Source of the DNA: Plasmopara viticola
Taxonomy: Eukaryota; Oomycota; Peronosporomycetes; Peronosporales; Peronosporaceae
DNA length: 64,000 nt
Assembly: GCA_001695595.3 (NCBI GenBank)
Contig: MBPM02000022.1
Coordinates: 62,001-126,000, forward strand
Reading direction: 5' to 3'
Positions 1 through 11,339 of this stretch are shown here, piece after piece (positions within the stretch are counted from its first letter, which is position 1; the number at the start of each line of letters is the position of its first letter). Under the pieces are notes generated by a model. It did no database searches. It was not told the origin of the DNA and saw only the letters and a list, made by a program, of their open reading frames with translations. A program made the translations under genes and the position numbers.

Positions 1-153
1 TACGGAGGAGGTGTGCAGATAAAGATTTTCCACTCACTAATTTTGGCCGCATGGCAATCGGTGAGTGCAAGAAGCTGCAAACTGTAGACTGTTTGTTTGT
101 AGTAAAATGTTTATTCTATTTCAATTCTGCAGAAATTGCCGTTCTTGCGGTAA
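1..153 (+). CDS. Possible 3' end of a gene cut by the window start
   Basis: Frame 1 is open from the first base and meets a good splice donor (GTGAGT at 61). A pyrimidine-rich tract ending in TCTGCAG closes an intron at 61-132. Joining the exons in phase 0 adds six codons (KLPFLR) and then TAA at 151-153. The partial exon 1 reads YGGGVQ...LAAWQS and matches nothing I recognise. Support is only the splice signals, the open frame and an intron size (72 bp) like the other introns here. It could be chance; a gene model from the neighbouring sequence would decide. Confidence 0.3.
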
Positions 154-1105
154 TTTAAGCTTTGTAATCAAGTGGAAAAAGCTTAAACATTGCAGGATCA
201 TTCTGGATTCTCCAGTGCAAATCAGTATGAGTGCCGGAAGGGTGCTAACAGCCGCCTCTTTTTAAAGGCTTTTTTACAAACAGCTAGCTCATAATCCTGG
301 AAAGCAAGGTCCAGCTACACTTTCATGTGAAGCCCATAAATACCCACGGAACTAATTTTGGAGCGTCGGATATACATGTACATGCTATAGACAAGTTGAG
401 ATGTTGCAGTATCGTTACAAAGTGTGCATGTGAACATGCTATGTACACTGCTACCTGTGAAAGTGTTGGTTATGTCTTGAAGCGTAGCAGCTGTCAAATT
501 ATGTTGTGTAGTAGGCATTGGCGGCTGGAATTATTCTGGAGCCGAGAAATTTCTGTGGAGAGCTGTCTCTGATCCGCTTCGTGAGAGCTTTACACCCTAA
601 GCTTAGGGACATGAAGAAATTTGTCTAAAGCGGCCGAGGTGTGGGCTGAAGTACCCTGTAATCTACCCAGCTTCAAAATCGGCTATTTGTTTGAGCACAA
701 TAGAAGGGCGTATTTAAGAGTATGCTAAGACCGGAAACAAGCCATCCCCATCTTCAGACATTCTCACGACGCCGACAAGCGAGACTTGATGTGGTGCTAA
801 CAAGATGCGCATATATGGTGATTTTACATAATTATCTCTTTGAAGAGAGCCGGTGGAAGGTCATACTCGAACAATATTTATTAAGTTTCTTTAAAAATTG
901 CGCAAAGCGAAATATTTTACCGACCATGAATTGCATTAGCATCCAAATGGGTCTCGTTTAAAATACCTCTCAAAAATCGTACCACTTTATCTATTACTGG
1001 GATCAAGAGATTCAATGTATTATAAAATCACAATTGCAGAGTACATTTTTTCCTTTTTGATGGAGCACGCGAATAATGCACAGGGGCTTAGGATGGGCTC
1101 CCCTA
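154..1105. other. Intergenic, no gene seen
   Basis: The region is AT-rich, with only short open frames lacking any recognisable family. It lies upstream of the RUS-like gene. Nothing repeat-like was noticed. Confidence 0.5.
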
Positions 1106-1121
1106 TTTCATTTTGTAAATT
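1106..1121 (+). promoter_or_regulatory. Candidate oomycete initiator (Inr-like) before the RUS gene
   Basis: The stretch TTCATTTTGTAAATT fits the oomycete core promoter pattern YTCATTYY followed by an A/T flank. It lies 13-28 bases before the ATG at 1134, consistent with the short 5' leaders typical of these organisms. This is a motif match only. Confidence 0.4.
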
Positions 1122-1133
1122 ATTCTCACTTCC

Positions 1134-2603
1134 ATGACAAAATTGACGCAACGTAAGGTGGGTTCATCTCCTTCTCCTTCTCCCCCTCCATCGAGTGGAG
1201 ATAAATGCATTCGCGTGATCGAATTCGACACGCGTCCTTTCTGTGCCAACGAAACACCTCGTCGCTATGTGCAACGTGGGACTCACCTCGTGCCAACAAG
1301 TCAAGGCCCTGCCGCTAACGCCGGTAAATTTTTCACATTCGCCGGTATCGGTCGAGAGCTTCAAGAAATGTTTCTCCCAGTGGGTTATCCGGATAGTGTA
1401 AGCGAAGATTACTTAATCTTTCAATTTTGGGATACATTGCAAGCCATGTGCAGTTATCTTCGCGGTGTTTTAGCTACACAATCAGTTCTCCAAAGTGTGG
1501 GAGTGGGGAACGACAAAGCCACACCCCTCGCGGCAGCGTTGCAATGGGTTCTTCGCGACGGCTCCGGTATGATTGGTGGATTGGTCTTTGCCTATTTTGT
1601 TGGACCGCAATTTGACATCAATGTCAAACGGTGGCGATTGTTTGCTGACGTGATCAATGACGTGGGCTTGACAATCGACATGGTAGCCCCGTACTTTCCG
1701 ACTCTAGTGACTGAAGTGCTCTGTATCTCAAGTATTTGCAAGACCATGTGTGGAGTCGCTGCATTTGCCACAAGATCTTCACTTATGGCGCACTTTGCGA
1801 AAAGAGACAATATGGCCGATTGTGCGGCCAAAGAGGGATCGCAAGAGACAGCTGTGAAGCTCTTTGGCCTCGTATTTGGCATGTACTTTGCCAATGCAGT
1901 CAATTCGTCGTCTCTTGCCATTTGGGTCGCGTTTTTAGGCTTGACGCTCGTGCACATTTATGCCAATTACAATGTAGTGTTGTGTTTGTGTATCCCCTCG
2001 GTCAATCGTGCGAGAGGATTGGTTTTGGTGCAACGGTTCTTGGCATACGCTAACAAACTGGACAAGGAAAACGTTGTGGATAATCAAGAACGGGTGGGTA
2101 ATTGACATGTCAATGTCATTCTTTGCTGTATCGTTTCTCAATTTGCACTGGTGTAGTTTTCTATCCGTAGCGTTAATCAAAAAGAGCCAATTTTTAAAGA
2201 TCCTGAAGTGCCAGTGACGAGTCAGTTAACCATGGGATCGGAACTCCATCAAGCCGTTTCGACCTCGGCGGCCATTGACCAATTGCTTCAAATCTATGAA
2301 GACGAGGCGTATCTCTTGACGATTGTAGGAACACGAGTGCATGTCATGTTCCAAGTGGAAGCCACGCCGAAAGACGAGCTGCGTGCTTTTTTCCAAGCTG
2401 TTTTGGTATTACAAGCTCTGGCCTCAGCTCCTTCTACTGCGTCGTCATTCAACGAACATCAACCATTGCTTGAATCGACGCACCGCAAGATGCTGTCTGA
2501 CTTTCCCTTGTTCTTTCAAGTATTGCAGAACAGCGGGTGGCGTACCCACATGTTCCTACTCAATACGTCATCCTGGCGGATTAAAATAAGCGACCGCTTT
2601 TAG
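1134..2603 (+). CDS. RUS family (DUF647) protein, two exons
   Basis: This is a member of the ROOT UV-B SENSITIVE / DUF647 family. Plant members act in plastid or root development and vitamin B6-related signalling; the oomycete role is unknown. Exon 1 (1134-2093) carries the core: the segments FAGIGRELQEMFLPVGYPDS, GMIGGLVFAY, the RWRLFADVINDVG stretch and the HIYANYNVV segment. Several are hydrophobic enough to be membrane segments. A 63-bp intron (GTGGGT at 2094 to TAG at 2154-2156, phase 0) joins exon 2 (2157-2603). Exon 2 supplies the family's KEPIF motif and the C-terminal segment RTHMFLLNTSSWRI. The spliced protein is about 468 aa. The start is the first ATG, just after an Inr-like motif. 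The gene is convergent with the DENN gene, with about 200 bp between stop codons. The family call is secure; the exact splice donor is inferred from frame. Confidence 0.85.
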
Positions 2604-2810
2604 GCAATTCTAGCGATTACGCCGGCGCGATGTCAAAACCTGTTCATTTTATAGCAATTTCTTTCGTATCGTCGATCAGCAGCTGCGCGCACAGTCAAAA
2701 TTTGCAAAGAAGAAGCGAACAAACCAAGTCTCGACTAACATTTGCAAAACTATGCTGATAAATAATACTATAAGAAAATCTACCTACCAAATTCAAGCTC
2801 CTTTCCGTAC

Positions 2811-5800
2811 TCATCGTTTTCCTTCTTGATTACCACCACTTGACGTCCGATTGCTGGCCGATAAACTGCTAAAGCTGCCAAAACTTTTAAGCTGTGGTGT
2901 CAATGAGCTGACAATTGCCTGAGGAGTTGTGCCGAATCGTGTACTTCGACCACTACTCGTCGAGCTGACCTCGTGTTCGCTGGATTGACGTTCGAGTTGA
3001 TGCAAAGCTCGCATTTGAGCGTGAGCTTCGGCTTTGGCTGCTGCCTTCTTTTTTTCCAACGCTTTAAAAAGACCCGAATTTAAAAAGTGATCAACAAACG
3101 CATCAAAGTCATGCGACGACGAGAACCACGACTTGATCTCCTGTCGTTTCGAATGACCACCGGTGCTTGAACTCTTCTTCTTCTTACTGCTCTTGAGTTT
3201 GTGTTCTCTCTCCACACAAAGTACCAACAGCTTGTCGTAAAAATCGCGCACGCCACTTACGAACGCAGCAGCACACTCAGAGTCGTAGTGCTTTCTGTCG
3301 TCCAGTCCAGGAGCCGCTAATGGGTACATGCCCGCCTGCTTGGATTGGCATTGACTATCCGAGTCCGATACGCTACTAGCAGAAACTGACGCCATCATCC
3401 AACTACTTCCCGATTGACTCGTGCATAAAGCATCGTCAGCTTCTGCCCGAGGGGAACGGATCATCGTCACATTAGAAGCCGAGGCGGGAGTTGTTGCCAC
3501 GTGTCGGCGACCCATTCTCACCCGCACCTTGTGACGTTGCCGTGTGATCTTTTCAATCCGATCTAGAAACTGTCTTCGCCACTTCTTTGGTAACGGCACG
3601 GCATTTCTAAGCGTCTTGTCCATCGCGAGCGTGTCCACGTCCTCTAGATCCACAACCACCACACGCGACGACAAAAGACGAGGATCGTTGCCACATTTTT
3701 TCGAAAACGCTAGGCAATTCTGCCACGTGTCGGCTGTAGCACCAAGCAAAAAAGGAGGCTCTTCCTCTCCTGGCTCGTTTGACGCTGAAGTGCCACTCAT
3801 AAGACTTTCCGTACTACCTCGGGCTAGACTTCCTCCTGTGCTACCACCACTTCCAGTGCTCCAAGCTCGCCAATCATGTGACAATCGAGAAAATGACCGA
3901 CGGCTCTTCGGTCGAGCCGCCAGCTCCGCTTGTGCATGTTGATACACAGCATCGTGGAGAAATCGCCACGACGCTACTGGCACGAACGGCAAGAATGTGT
4001 GTTGCCATTGAAACGGCTCGAGCAACTTAAGTAAACTCGTCGTCATCTCTTGAATTTGCGGGTACGAGTTCCCCACGATCACAACAGAGATCTCCATGAG
4101 CAAGACACCCAAGAGTTTTAACAACAACTTGGCACCCAAAAGTCGCATCGTGCGTAAAACTCCTGCACCAACCGCAGCGTCTTCTGCTTCGAGCATGTCG
4201 TACTCAGACAAATACCAATCCGGTCGCGGAATCGCCTCACGCCATGCTTTCGTATCACCTTTACGGACATGAAACACTTTGAATTGGAGCTTTGGGTGGG
4301 TACCAAATGGCGTTTGGACTTCCCGTGAATACTCATATCCAATAGAGAGGACCAATTGTCGATCTTGGATCAATGCGTGTGAATTCATCCGCGAAACGTC
4401 AAAATCCAGCATTCCGTTCGGGTTCCCAGTGTTCACCTCCGATACAACACGAGTTCCACCCGGTGTGACGACAGAATTCGTCGACACGTTTTCGCATCCA
4501 CCATAATAGAGCACCGCAATTTGTTGCGGGTCAAACGCGTCAAGCAGCGTGCGCAGATACCGCAAGTTAGATGACCGGAATGCTGAAGTCTCAATCTTTC
4601 CTTCCACGTACTTGAATTTGGCATTGCGCCACAAATTGAAGATCCACCAGAGCTTCTCTGACTGCACTTCGTCAAAGTCGCACAGACCAATGGCTCCATT
4701 CGAGCTGCTCCCTTCATCCCGTCCGAATCCATCGCTTCTTCCTAACAAGATATCTTCACCCGATGCCAACGTTTGCAAGTCGCCAAGATCGATAAACTTT
4801 ACCGAGGACGTGCGCTTGAGCAAACTTTCCGTGGTCTCTCCAGACTCGGTATTAATAGGCATGCTTTTATCCTCATAAGCATGCCCATCGCCAGTGCGTA
4901 AAGATAACAATTCGGCGCATGGGGACGAGTATGCGAGCACTTCCGGCTGGGGTGCGGAGCGTGATCGCTCTCGTGTGTACCGTCGCGTCTTCCGTTCGCA
5001 ATTCTTCTTTGTAGAATGTCCAGCATGAGCAGAAGCTCCTCCCTTTCCAGCAGAAGGAGGAACATTTGGTCGCTCACTTAACGAGGCCAATCCCGTTCGA
5101 GGTGTTGCGGAGCTCTTGATACTATACATACCTGCATTCTCTTGATATGGTGACGGCGCATGAGACGCCAACATTTCAGAAATGGACGACATGGATTGAT
5201 TTTTCTTGTGGCCAGCTCGCTTGCTTCCGACAACTCCACCACCACTCGGGGACGGCGTAGAAGGAATCTGTCGGCCACTTGCACTTCGTTGTGGGGACGG
5301 AATGGGAATGACGCTTGAAAACGACGATGATCTCGAATTGCTACTGCCGACACTCGAGACTGAGAGACTGGAACCCGTCGGCAGCGCAGCAACGGCGACT
5401 GCTAAATTCGAGGCAGAGCCACTAGGAGGTAGGCGCCTGTGAGACCTTTGAATCGCTCGAAACGTTTGCAGCTGGTGCACGATACTACTGAGACACATTC
5501 GCGCACTTAGTAGTTCGTCCAAATGCGCCAGTAAGGTCTCTTCCACGTATTCCGGCACGCGTTCAAACTGTTGAAGCTGGCAGGCGGCAAGAATGAGCTG
5601 CAACGTCATAGCTTCCAACTTAACAATAAAGCCTTCACTAAAATTTAAGATGGGGACCACACAAAACCTTCCTTTATGCACTCCACGAGCATACGGCATA
5701 GCAAAGTCCGTATTGAATCCAGACGAGTGCAACATTTGTCCATCTGCAATGTCATGAAAGGCCACACGGCGAAAAAACACGCCCTTCATGACACGCACAG

Positions 5801-8800
5801 CTTCTTCCCAAAACGCTGTCGCTTCTTTCAAACGTTTCTCACTCTTGTACGACGCAATGCGTTCAAGCCATACCCACACTTCACTACAAAAAATTAATGT
5901 TTGCAAAAAACACGCAGGGTACGCCACTTGCTCGGCTAAATTCAACGCAGGACGAAGCAATTTTTGTGCTTCCAACAACGTCTTTCGAGTCTTTTCAATT
6001 GTGTCATCGCCTCCAAGATCCTTCGACTCCAAGGCATTCGACGATTCGCTGACTGCGCTTCGACGCTGCAAATGCGACTTGAGCATCTCATCGTCCTGAT
6101 TGCTACCAAGTGCCAGGAAAGAGCGCTGGATGGGTGCAAGCATAAATGACACAATTTCGAGCAAAACTTTAAGTTGAAACAAACTGTCGTCGAGCAGGCG
6201 ATACTGATCAAAAGCCGTCCAGAAAGCATTTAGTGCTTGCTCTTCGGCCTTGTTGACGTCGCGAACGCACGCGGCAAAGTGAGACATTCGCTCGTTAAGA
6301 CGTTCTTTTTCGTCCTTGTTTAAACCATACAACGAGACGCCCAAAGGCTTAAGCATCTCTTCGACTTGGATTGGAGACGTCGAGCCCGCACGTCCTCGTA
6401 TAGGCCGTGCAGCACTATCGCGTCGGAGCTCGCACCCACGCTCTTGTTCTTCTTGAAACAAAGCGCGAAGTACTTTACCATCCAGTACATGGAGTTGAGC
6501 CTGTTTGCGTACATTATCTCGGTCGTTCTTCACGTGAGCCAGCGAAAGCCAAGCGTACGCATTGCGATAATCCCGTAGTTTTAAATACATCTTGACGCGA
6601 CAGACAATATATCGCATCGTAAACGACATGTCAAAGCAGTAGCGAGCTTCACTGCCCATGCCACCTAAGCTTCGACCACCACCACTGCTGCTTGTACCCG
6701 GTCCTGTGCCACTGCTGCTTCCTGGTCCACTAAATCCTTTGATATTCTCTTGCAGTCGGTCACAAAAAGCCGTTGCCTCTCTTTCCATCAATGAAAACAT
6801 GTGACGGCAAGTATCAAACATTCGCATCTTCAACGCATCCTCAGCCAGCAACATACGAAGCTGTGTACGTTTTCCACGCGGCAGTCGGGCGCTGTAGTTC
6901 AAAAGATGTTCTAGGACCCGCATGCCTTCCAAACATCGACCACTAGAGCGGTAAACATCTCGAACCAGCAAATGCAGATTAATGTCGTGGTTAAGCCACG
7001 TATCCACTTCATTTGCGTTTCCTGTGCTCCGTGATGACAAGTGAAAGGAACCTGACAGTGAAGATGACACGGAGCTTGACGTGTTCGTCATCATCGTGCC
7101 ACTTTGACTAGACAATGCTTCACTGCTAGAGTAACTTCCGTTAATCGCAGACGACAAAAAGTGTGGCGGCAAAAGATTCGTGTGATCGCGTAGAAATTGG
7201 CACGCAGTGGCCAAATATTCCTCAGCACGAGTAAAATTGCCCTCTTGAATCCACAGCTTGGTCATTTCTTGTGTCAAATATACGTACACGGTAATGTTTC
7301 CTTGTCGCTGCGCAGCGTACGTCACTTTCTCGTATAGTGGCAACGCGCGATGCACGTCATCAGCTTCAAGCGTAAGTTTACACAACAACCGGTCAAGTTT
7401 TTCATACTCACAACCTTGGTTCAAAAATGAAAACAAAGTGCCAGCAGCTTCAAGGCACAAAATGCCATACCGATACTTGTTGTTTTTGATTAAAATGTTG
7501 CCCAGACTTTCCAATGCCTCACGGCCTAAATCGGACAATAGACCATCGTTATTGAAGATACTGAGACACGAGATGGACGCAGTCTTGTCGCGGCTGCGGC
7601 GACTGGACGTTAGAGATACTTCGACGAGCAGTTGCTTGGAACAGATATCCAATAGTCGTACAGCTTCGTAAGCGAGCGATTCCGCCACGCGGAGATTGCC
7701 ATGCGACGTAATAGACGACACGTGCATTGTCGCAAGTACTGAAGCACACTTGGCTTTCACGAGCGGAAATCTTGCAGCTGCAATTCGTTCGTAAAAGAAG
7801 CTTAGAGCCGAAGTTCGCGCGCGAGGGGAAGGTCGCAAGAGCTCGAAAAGCTTGGTGCTCGCGCTCCAGCCACCCAAACCTTTTGACGAATCCGAACGTT
7901 CATATCCACTGTCGTGATGATCCGTATTGGAAGAAGATGAACTGCTACGACTATCCTGATTGGAAGGCACTAAACCGACAAGACTTGGGTCAACTGTTGC
8001 TTCATCGTCTTCAAACTCAATAAACTCTTCAAGTGCTGGAAGCGAAATCTCAGCCAAAGCACTTTTGCTATCGTAGAGACTCTGAATGTCGCAAAGAACG
8101 AGCGCTTGCAAGCAAATGACGTCCGACGTGAGAGCATATTGCCGATGCTCTTCATCGGCTTGAATGCTCTGCTTTTCGACTGGAACCTTGTGCCCCATGT
8201 ATCGATGACTATCTGGACTCGTATTCAGGTGTTGGAATAATGCACCATAATATTGAAACACTTCATTTACAATTTGCGACGCTGAGTCTCCAACGATTGG
8301 TTCAAGTGGTGTAAAGGTTGGCAATTGGTTGCAAATTTGCCACTTGTATTCGTACTCGCCACTGGCAAAACCTGCCAAATGGTGACATACGTACCGAAGT
8401 TCGAGTAATGCCACGACGTTTGAATATTGGGGAAAAGTTTCGGCACAGTGTACCAAAATGTCCTGAAATTGCTCAATCCAATAAATAGTTGTCTTGTTGC
8501 CTTGAGACGATGCAGAAGACGACGACGAGAGCATGGACAAGGATAAATGAGTTGCAAGCAAAGCAATGGGCTTTGGCCCGTACAAGCGAGCTGCTTCTTG
8601 CAAGATCTCAATGCTACAGCCAACCACATAGTTGAAATCGACGGGCACCAAATTCTGGGCCCACGATTCATCCGTCATGCCTGTAGTCGATACCTTTTCA
8701 AAGTACATACGCAAAAGTTCACGATTTTCTTTATCTTCCCCAAAGTATCGATAGTGGCTGATTTGTTTAAAGAACATGTCGACAAACTCGCGTCCAAAAG

Positions 8801-9953
8801 GCAGCGACACTAGTGCATGGAATTGCTGATTCTTTAACTGCCTTGGTGGTGGCAATCGTTTACGCTCTGTCTCCATGTGACTGGACACGACGGTACATTG
8901 GGGTACAATAAGATCCCCCAACCATCGTTCATACTGATTTTCCGTCAAAGTAGGAAAGTTCAAGCGATCTCGTTCCAATTGACTAAAGGTGCTCGACGGT
9001 TTAGGATACCGTTCTATCCTGACCGCATAGGCAGACGAATTTGCCACTTCCAAAAGGCGCAATTTGTCGACCAATGTATACTCGACTGAACTGGATGACG
9101 TTGCGGATAGTGACGTCATGCTGGACCTAATCCCGTCTGAACTTTCGTCGACACTAGCTGGCGAAGGATGCGAATCACTTTTTCGTTTCTGAAACAACGG
9201 CTCGTCCGACAATCGACGTTGCCGTTTTCCATCCAACGAAAAGACCATGCCATCGTCCATTTCATCATCATCTGGCATCAATTCACCGTCTAAAACTTCA
9301 TGCAGATTTGGTAAAAAGAAATTGCCATTTTCCGCTCGTCTCCTCGTTGGATCCATGTGATCCGACAACCCAAGCGTCGAATCAGCCCCTTCATCAAATC
9401 CGAACTCGACATCCCAATCCTCGCCACCACTGTCACTCATGTGATCGGGTTGCTCGGTGCGAAGCGAACGTGCGTCTTTGACCGATGACGACGAGTTGTA
9501 GAGAGCTCGACTATCGTCGTCATCTGCACAGCCACTACTGCTGCTAGAAGCCCCCACTTCACTATTTCGTCGACTACACGCTGTCATGCCATTTGAGCTA
9601 TTACTGTTCCGCCGCTTCGCTTGCGTGTCTGCACTTGCAAGAATCTCGGTACTTTCCTGTCGTTGCCAACGTCGACGCGGTTCCGATGACAAAAAGTCAC
9701 TGCTCCAATCTTCAACTTCGTCGTCTGTGGATGCGGAAAGACCGACAACCACCTGGTCACGAGGCGGTGGCGGTGCGTTGGCCAGTGTCGCGCTCTTGTG
9801 ATGATACAACGTAGCAGCATGGCGACGATTCGACTGTGACGCCGTGAGTGAAGGCGAAGAAGCGGATACAACTTGATCGTGACTACTGACGGGAGTCGTG
9901 CTTTGAACCGTCTGGGGCTCACTCTTCTTCTTCTTCTGCAACACGCGCTGCAT
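2811..9953 (-). CDS. Giant DENN-domain protein with TPR-like helical middle
   Basis: A 2,380-codon uninterrupted frame. Residues 1-300 are Ser-rich and acidic, with low complexity. Residues ~380-1400 are mostly helical with TPR-like helix pairs, broken by Ser/Gly-rich inserts. Residues ~1750-1820 hold a conserved segment (KLWWIFNLWRN...AVLYYGG). At ~1930-2110 is a clear cDENN module: LLLKLLGVLLMEISVVIVG, then PFQWQHTFLPFVP, then PPFLLGA and VVVVDLED, with a Ser/Gly-rich insert of roughly 80 residues splitting it. At ~2220-2310 lies a dDENN-like tail (GVRDFYDKLLVLC... and HDFDAFVDHFLNSGLF). DENN proteins are usually Rab guanine-nucleotide exchange factors or tethers in membrane traffic, so that is the inferred role. 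No uDENN longin module was confidently seen. A pyrimidine-rich tract about 80 bp upstream on the coding strand could be leader. Divergent from the HERP-like gene. Confidence 0.8.
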   Translation of the reverse strand: MQRVLQKKKKSEPQTVQSTTPVSSHDQVVSASSPSLTASQSNRRHAATLYHHKSATLANAPPPPRDQVVVGLSASTDDEVEDWSSDFLSSEPRRRWQRQESTEILASADTQAKRRNSNSSNGMTACSRRNSEVGASSSSSGCADDDDSRALYNSSSSVKDARSLRTEQPDHMSDSGGEDWDVEFGFDEGADSTLGLSDHMDPTRRRAENGNFFLPNLHEVLDGELMPDDDEMDDGMVFSLDGKRQRRLSDEPLFQKRKSDSHPSPASVDESSDGIRSSMTSLSATSSSSVEYTLVDKLRLLEVANSSAYAVRIERYPKPSSTFSQLERDRLNFPTLTENQYERWLGDLIVPQCTVVSSHMETERKRLPPPRQLKNQQFHALVSLPFGREFVDMFFKQISHYRYFGEDKENRELLRMYFEKVSTTGMTDESWAQNLVPVDFNYVVGCSIEILQEAARLYGPKPIALLATHLSLSMLSSSSSASSQGNKTTIYWIEQFQDILVHCAETFPQYSNVVALLELRYVCHHLAGFASGEYEYKWQICNQLPTFTPLEPIVGDSASQIVNEVFQYYGALFQHLNTSPDSHRYMGHKVPVEKQSIQADEEHRQYALTSDVICLQALVLCDIQSLYDSKSALAEISLPALEEFIEFEDDEATVDPSLVGLVPSNQDSRSSSSSSNTDHHDSGYERSDSSKGLGGWSASTKLFELLRPSPRARTSALSFFYERIAAARFPLVKAKCASVLATMHVSSITSHGNLRVAESLAYEAVRLLDICSKQLLVEVSLTSSRRSRDKTASISCLSIFNNDGLLSDLGREALESLGNILIKNNKYRYGILCLEAAGTLFSFLNQGCEYEKLDRLLCKLTLEADDVHRALPLYEKVTYAAQRQGNITVYVYLTQEMTKLWIQEGNFTRAEEYLATACQFLRDHTNLLPPHFLSSAINGSYSSSEALSSQSGTMMTNTSSSVSSSLSGSFHLSSRSTGNANEVDTWLNHDINLHLLVRDVYRSSGRCLEGMRVLEHLLNYSARLPRGKRTQLRMLLAEDALKMRMFDTCRHMFSLMEREATAFCDRLQENIKGFSGPGSSSGTGPGTSSSGGGRSLGGMGSEARYCFDMSFTMRYIVCRVKMYLKLRDYRNAYAWLSLAHVKNDRDNVRKQAQLHVLDGKVLRALFQEEQERGCELRRDSAARPIRGRAGSTSPIQVEEMLKPLGVSLYGLNKDEKERLNERMSHFAACVRDVNKAEEQALNAFWTAFDQYRLLDDSLFQLKVLLEIVSFMLAPIQRSFLALGSNQDDEMLKSHLQRRSAVSESSNALESKDLGGDDTIEKTRKTLLEAQKLLRPALNLAEQVAYPACFLQTLIFCSEVWVWLERIASYKSEKRLKEATAFWEEAVRVMKGVFFRRVAFHDIADGQMLHSSGFNTDFAMPYARGVHKGRFCVVPILNFSEGFIVKLEAMTLQLILAACQLQQFERVPEYVEETLLAHLDELLSARMCLSSIVHQLQTFRAIQRSHRRLPPSGSASNLAVAVAALPTGSSLSVSSVGSSNSRSSSFSSVIPIPSPQRSASGRQIPSTPSPSGGGVVGSKRAGHKKNQSMSSISEMLASHAPSPYQENAGMYSIKSSATPRTGLASLSERPNVPPSAGKGGASAHAGHSTKKNCERKTRRYTRERSRSAPQPEVLAYSSPCAELLSLRTGDGHAYEDKSMPINTESGETTESLLKRTSSVKFIDLGDLQTLASGEDILLGRSDGFGRDEGSSSNGAIGLCDFDEVQSEKLWWIFNLWRNAKFKYVEGKIETSAFRSSNLRYLRTLLDAFDPQQIAVLYYGGCENVSTNSVVTPGGTRVVSEVNTGNPNGMLDFDVSRMNSHALIQDRQLVLSIGYEYSREVQTPFGTHPKLQFKVFHVRKGDTKAWREAIPRPDWYLSEYDMLEAEDAAVGAGVLRTMRLLGAKLLLKLLGVLLMEISVVIVGNSYPQIQEMTTSLLKLLEPFQWQHTFLPFVPVASWRFLHDAVYQHAQAELAARPKSRRSFSRLSHDWRAWSTGSGGSTGGSLARGSTESLMSGTSASNEPGEEEPPFLLGATADTWQNCLAFSKKCGNDPRLLSSRVVVVDLEDVDTLAMDKTLRNAVPLPKKWRRQFLDRIEKITRQRHKVRVRMGRRHVATTPASASNVTMIRSPRAEADDALCTSQSGSSWMMASVSASSVSDSDSQCQSKQAGMYPLAAPGLDDRKHYDSECAAAFVSGVRDFYDKLLVLCVEREHKLKSSKKKKSSSTGGHSKRQEIKSWFSSSHDFDAFVDHFLNSGLFKALEKKKAAAKAEAHAQMRALHQLERQSSEHEVSSTSSGRSTRFGTTPQAIVSSLTPQLKSFGSFSSLSASNRTSSGGNQEGKR

Positions 9954-11339
9954 CCGTCCGTGGGTCTAGAGGCTCAAAGGATGCGACGACGACTGAGCAT
10001 AAGGCTGTGTGTCGTCCCTTACGCGCCTTACAAAGAGAGAGAGAAAGAGAGAGCGCAATACAGCACCTGAGCTTCCTTTAGTGGCGCTGGAGTGCTAAAG
10101 TGCCCAAACTTGATGCCATTCCGCCCATGCTGTGCAACAAACGTCGTACACGATGAAATTTTCAAAGCCCTAACCGTTTTGGGCGCGACAATTAAAATAC
10201 TAGAGATATGTACTTATACAGGTAAGAAAACCGCGTGCAAACGTCTAGTTCATAGCTATTGCATTTCAGAGGAACTACTTGCGTCAGACAGTACGTCAGC
10301 CAGGCTCACTTATTTTAGTCCCGCTTGAAACGTTAAATGGATTTGAGATCGCCGTCACGGCAAAATTCGGCGACTCTTTGACAGCAAGTGGGTCTATTAC
10401 TATTATTAATAAGTGATGTCGCTATGGTACTAGCCCTTTGCGTGATATTGAAATCCGCACTTAAGCACGTTGATTGCAATTGAACTTGGCGGGACATGGA
10501 AATCGTATGTTAGTCAACCTTGAAGAGTAGCCTTGCTCTCACGGCAATTGCTTTGAAGGGGCGCTCGTTCCAAATGCACAACAGACAGTTTGTTCAGAAG
10601 ATATAGGCAGCTGGTACCTTTGTTGATCCATTGTTTTGAGTTTTTTCGACGCCCTTTTCTGACGGAAGTAGGTCCCGTAGTTGCGTTATCCGGCTTTTAA
10701 AAATTTAAGTTTCTGGGAATGTAGGCCACAAGCTTTCAATTTCGATGGTGGTTAAGCGCCGCATGGAGTCTGTATCACTGCAGATTCCAGAAAACCTAAC
10801 AACGTCCTGTCTTGCTGCCGAAAAAACAGAAAGAACAATGGAGCTGACTATACGAAGGAAGGTGCTTTAAATTTTTCGCATTGGCAGGTTGTGATTCGGA
10901 GGGACATTTGAATGAGCCTAATCAGCCATCTATCTCCTGTTTCCAGTTGCTTGAATAGTAGAATGAAAAGTCAAGTCAGCAATTGACACTTTAGAAGGAC
11001 ATTGCCTTGGAACAGTTGACGCTTTGTCTTTAATGCCTTAAAATTTTCTCAAGTGTTTCATTTCCTCACAAAGTGGCGTGCGGATGAGCTCCTGCGATGG
11101 ACTATATGGAATGTGCTCATTTTACGCTAAGAGGCTTTTTTGCGGCCGGTCGTAAATTTTTCGCTCGGGGTTATCGTCATTCTGATCTTAACCCTCTGCA
11201 TTTTCTTATTCTTCTATAAATACATTTCAAAGAGGCTTGCAATATTTTTCTGATTGGCTATTTCTTCAATCTATAAGCACCAATCGGCGCATCGCCGCGT
11301 GGCATTTCTAAGTTTCAGTCCCCATCAACTCATTTGACC
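9954..11339. other. Shared intergenic region between divergent DENN and HERP-like genes
   Basis: About 1.4 kb with no convincing gene. It contains a purine-rich GAGAGA run at ~10035-10056 (pyrimidine-rich on the DENN coding strand) and AT-rich DNA. It should hold both promoters, but no clear Inr motif was seen for either gene. Confidence 0.45.

Noticed and set aside
1592..1957. Minus-strand frame opposite the RUS gene
   Set aside because: Antisense shadow; no family resemblance and wholly inside a recognised gene.
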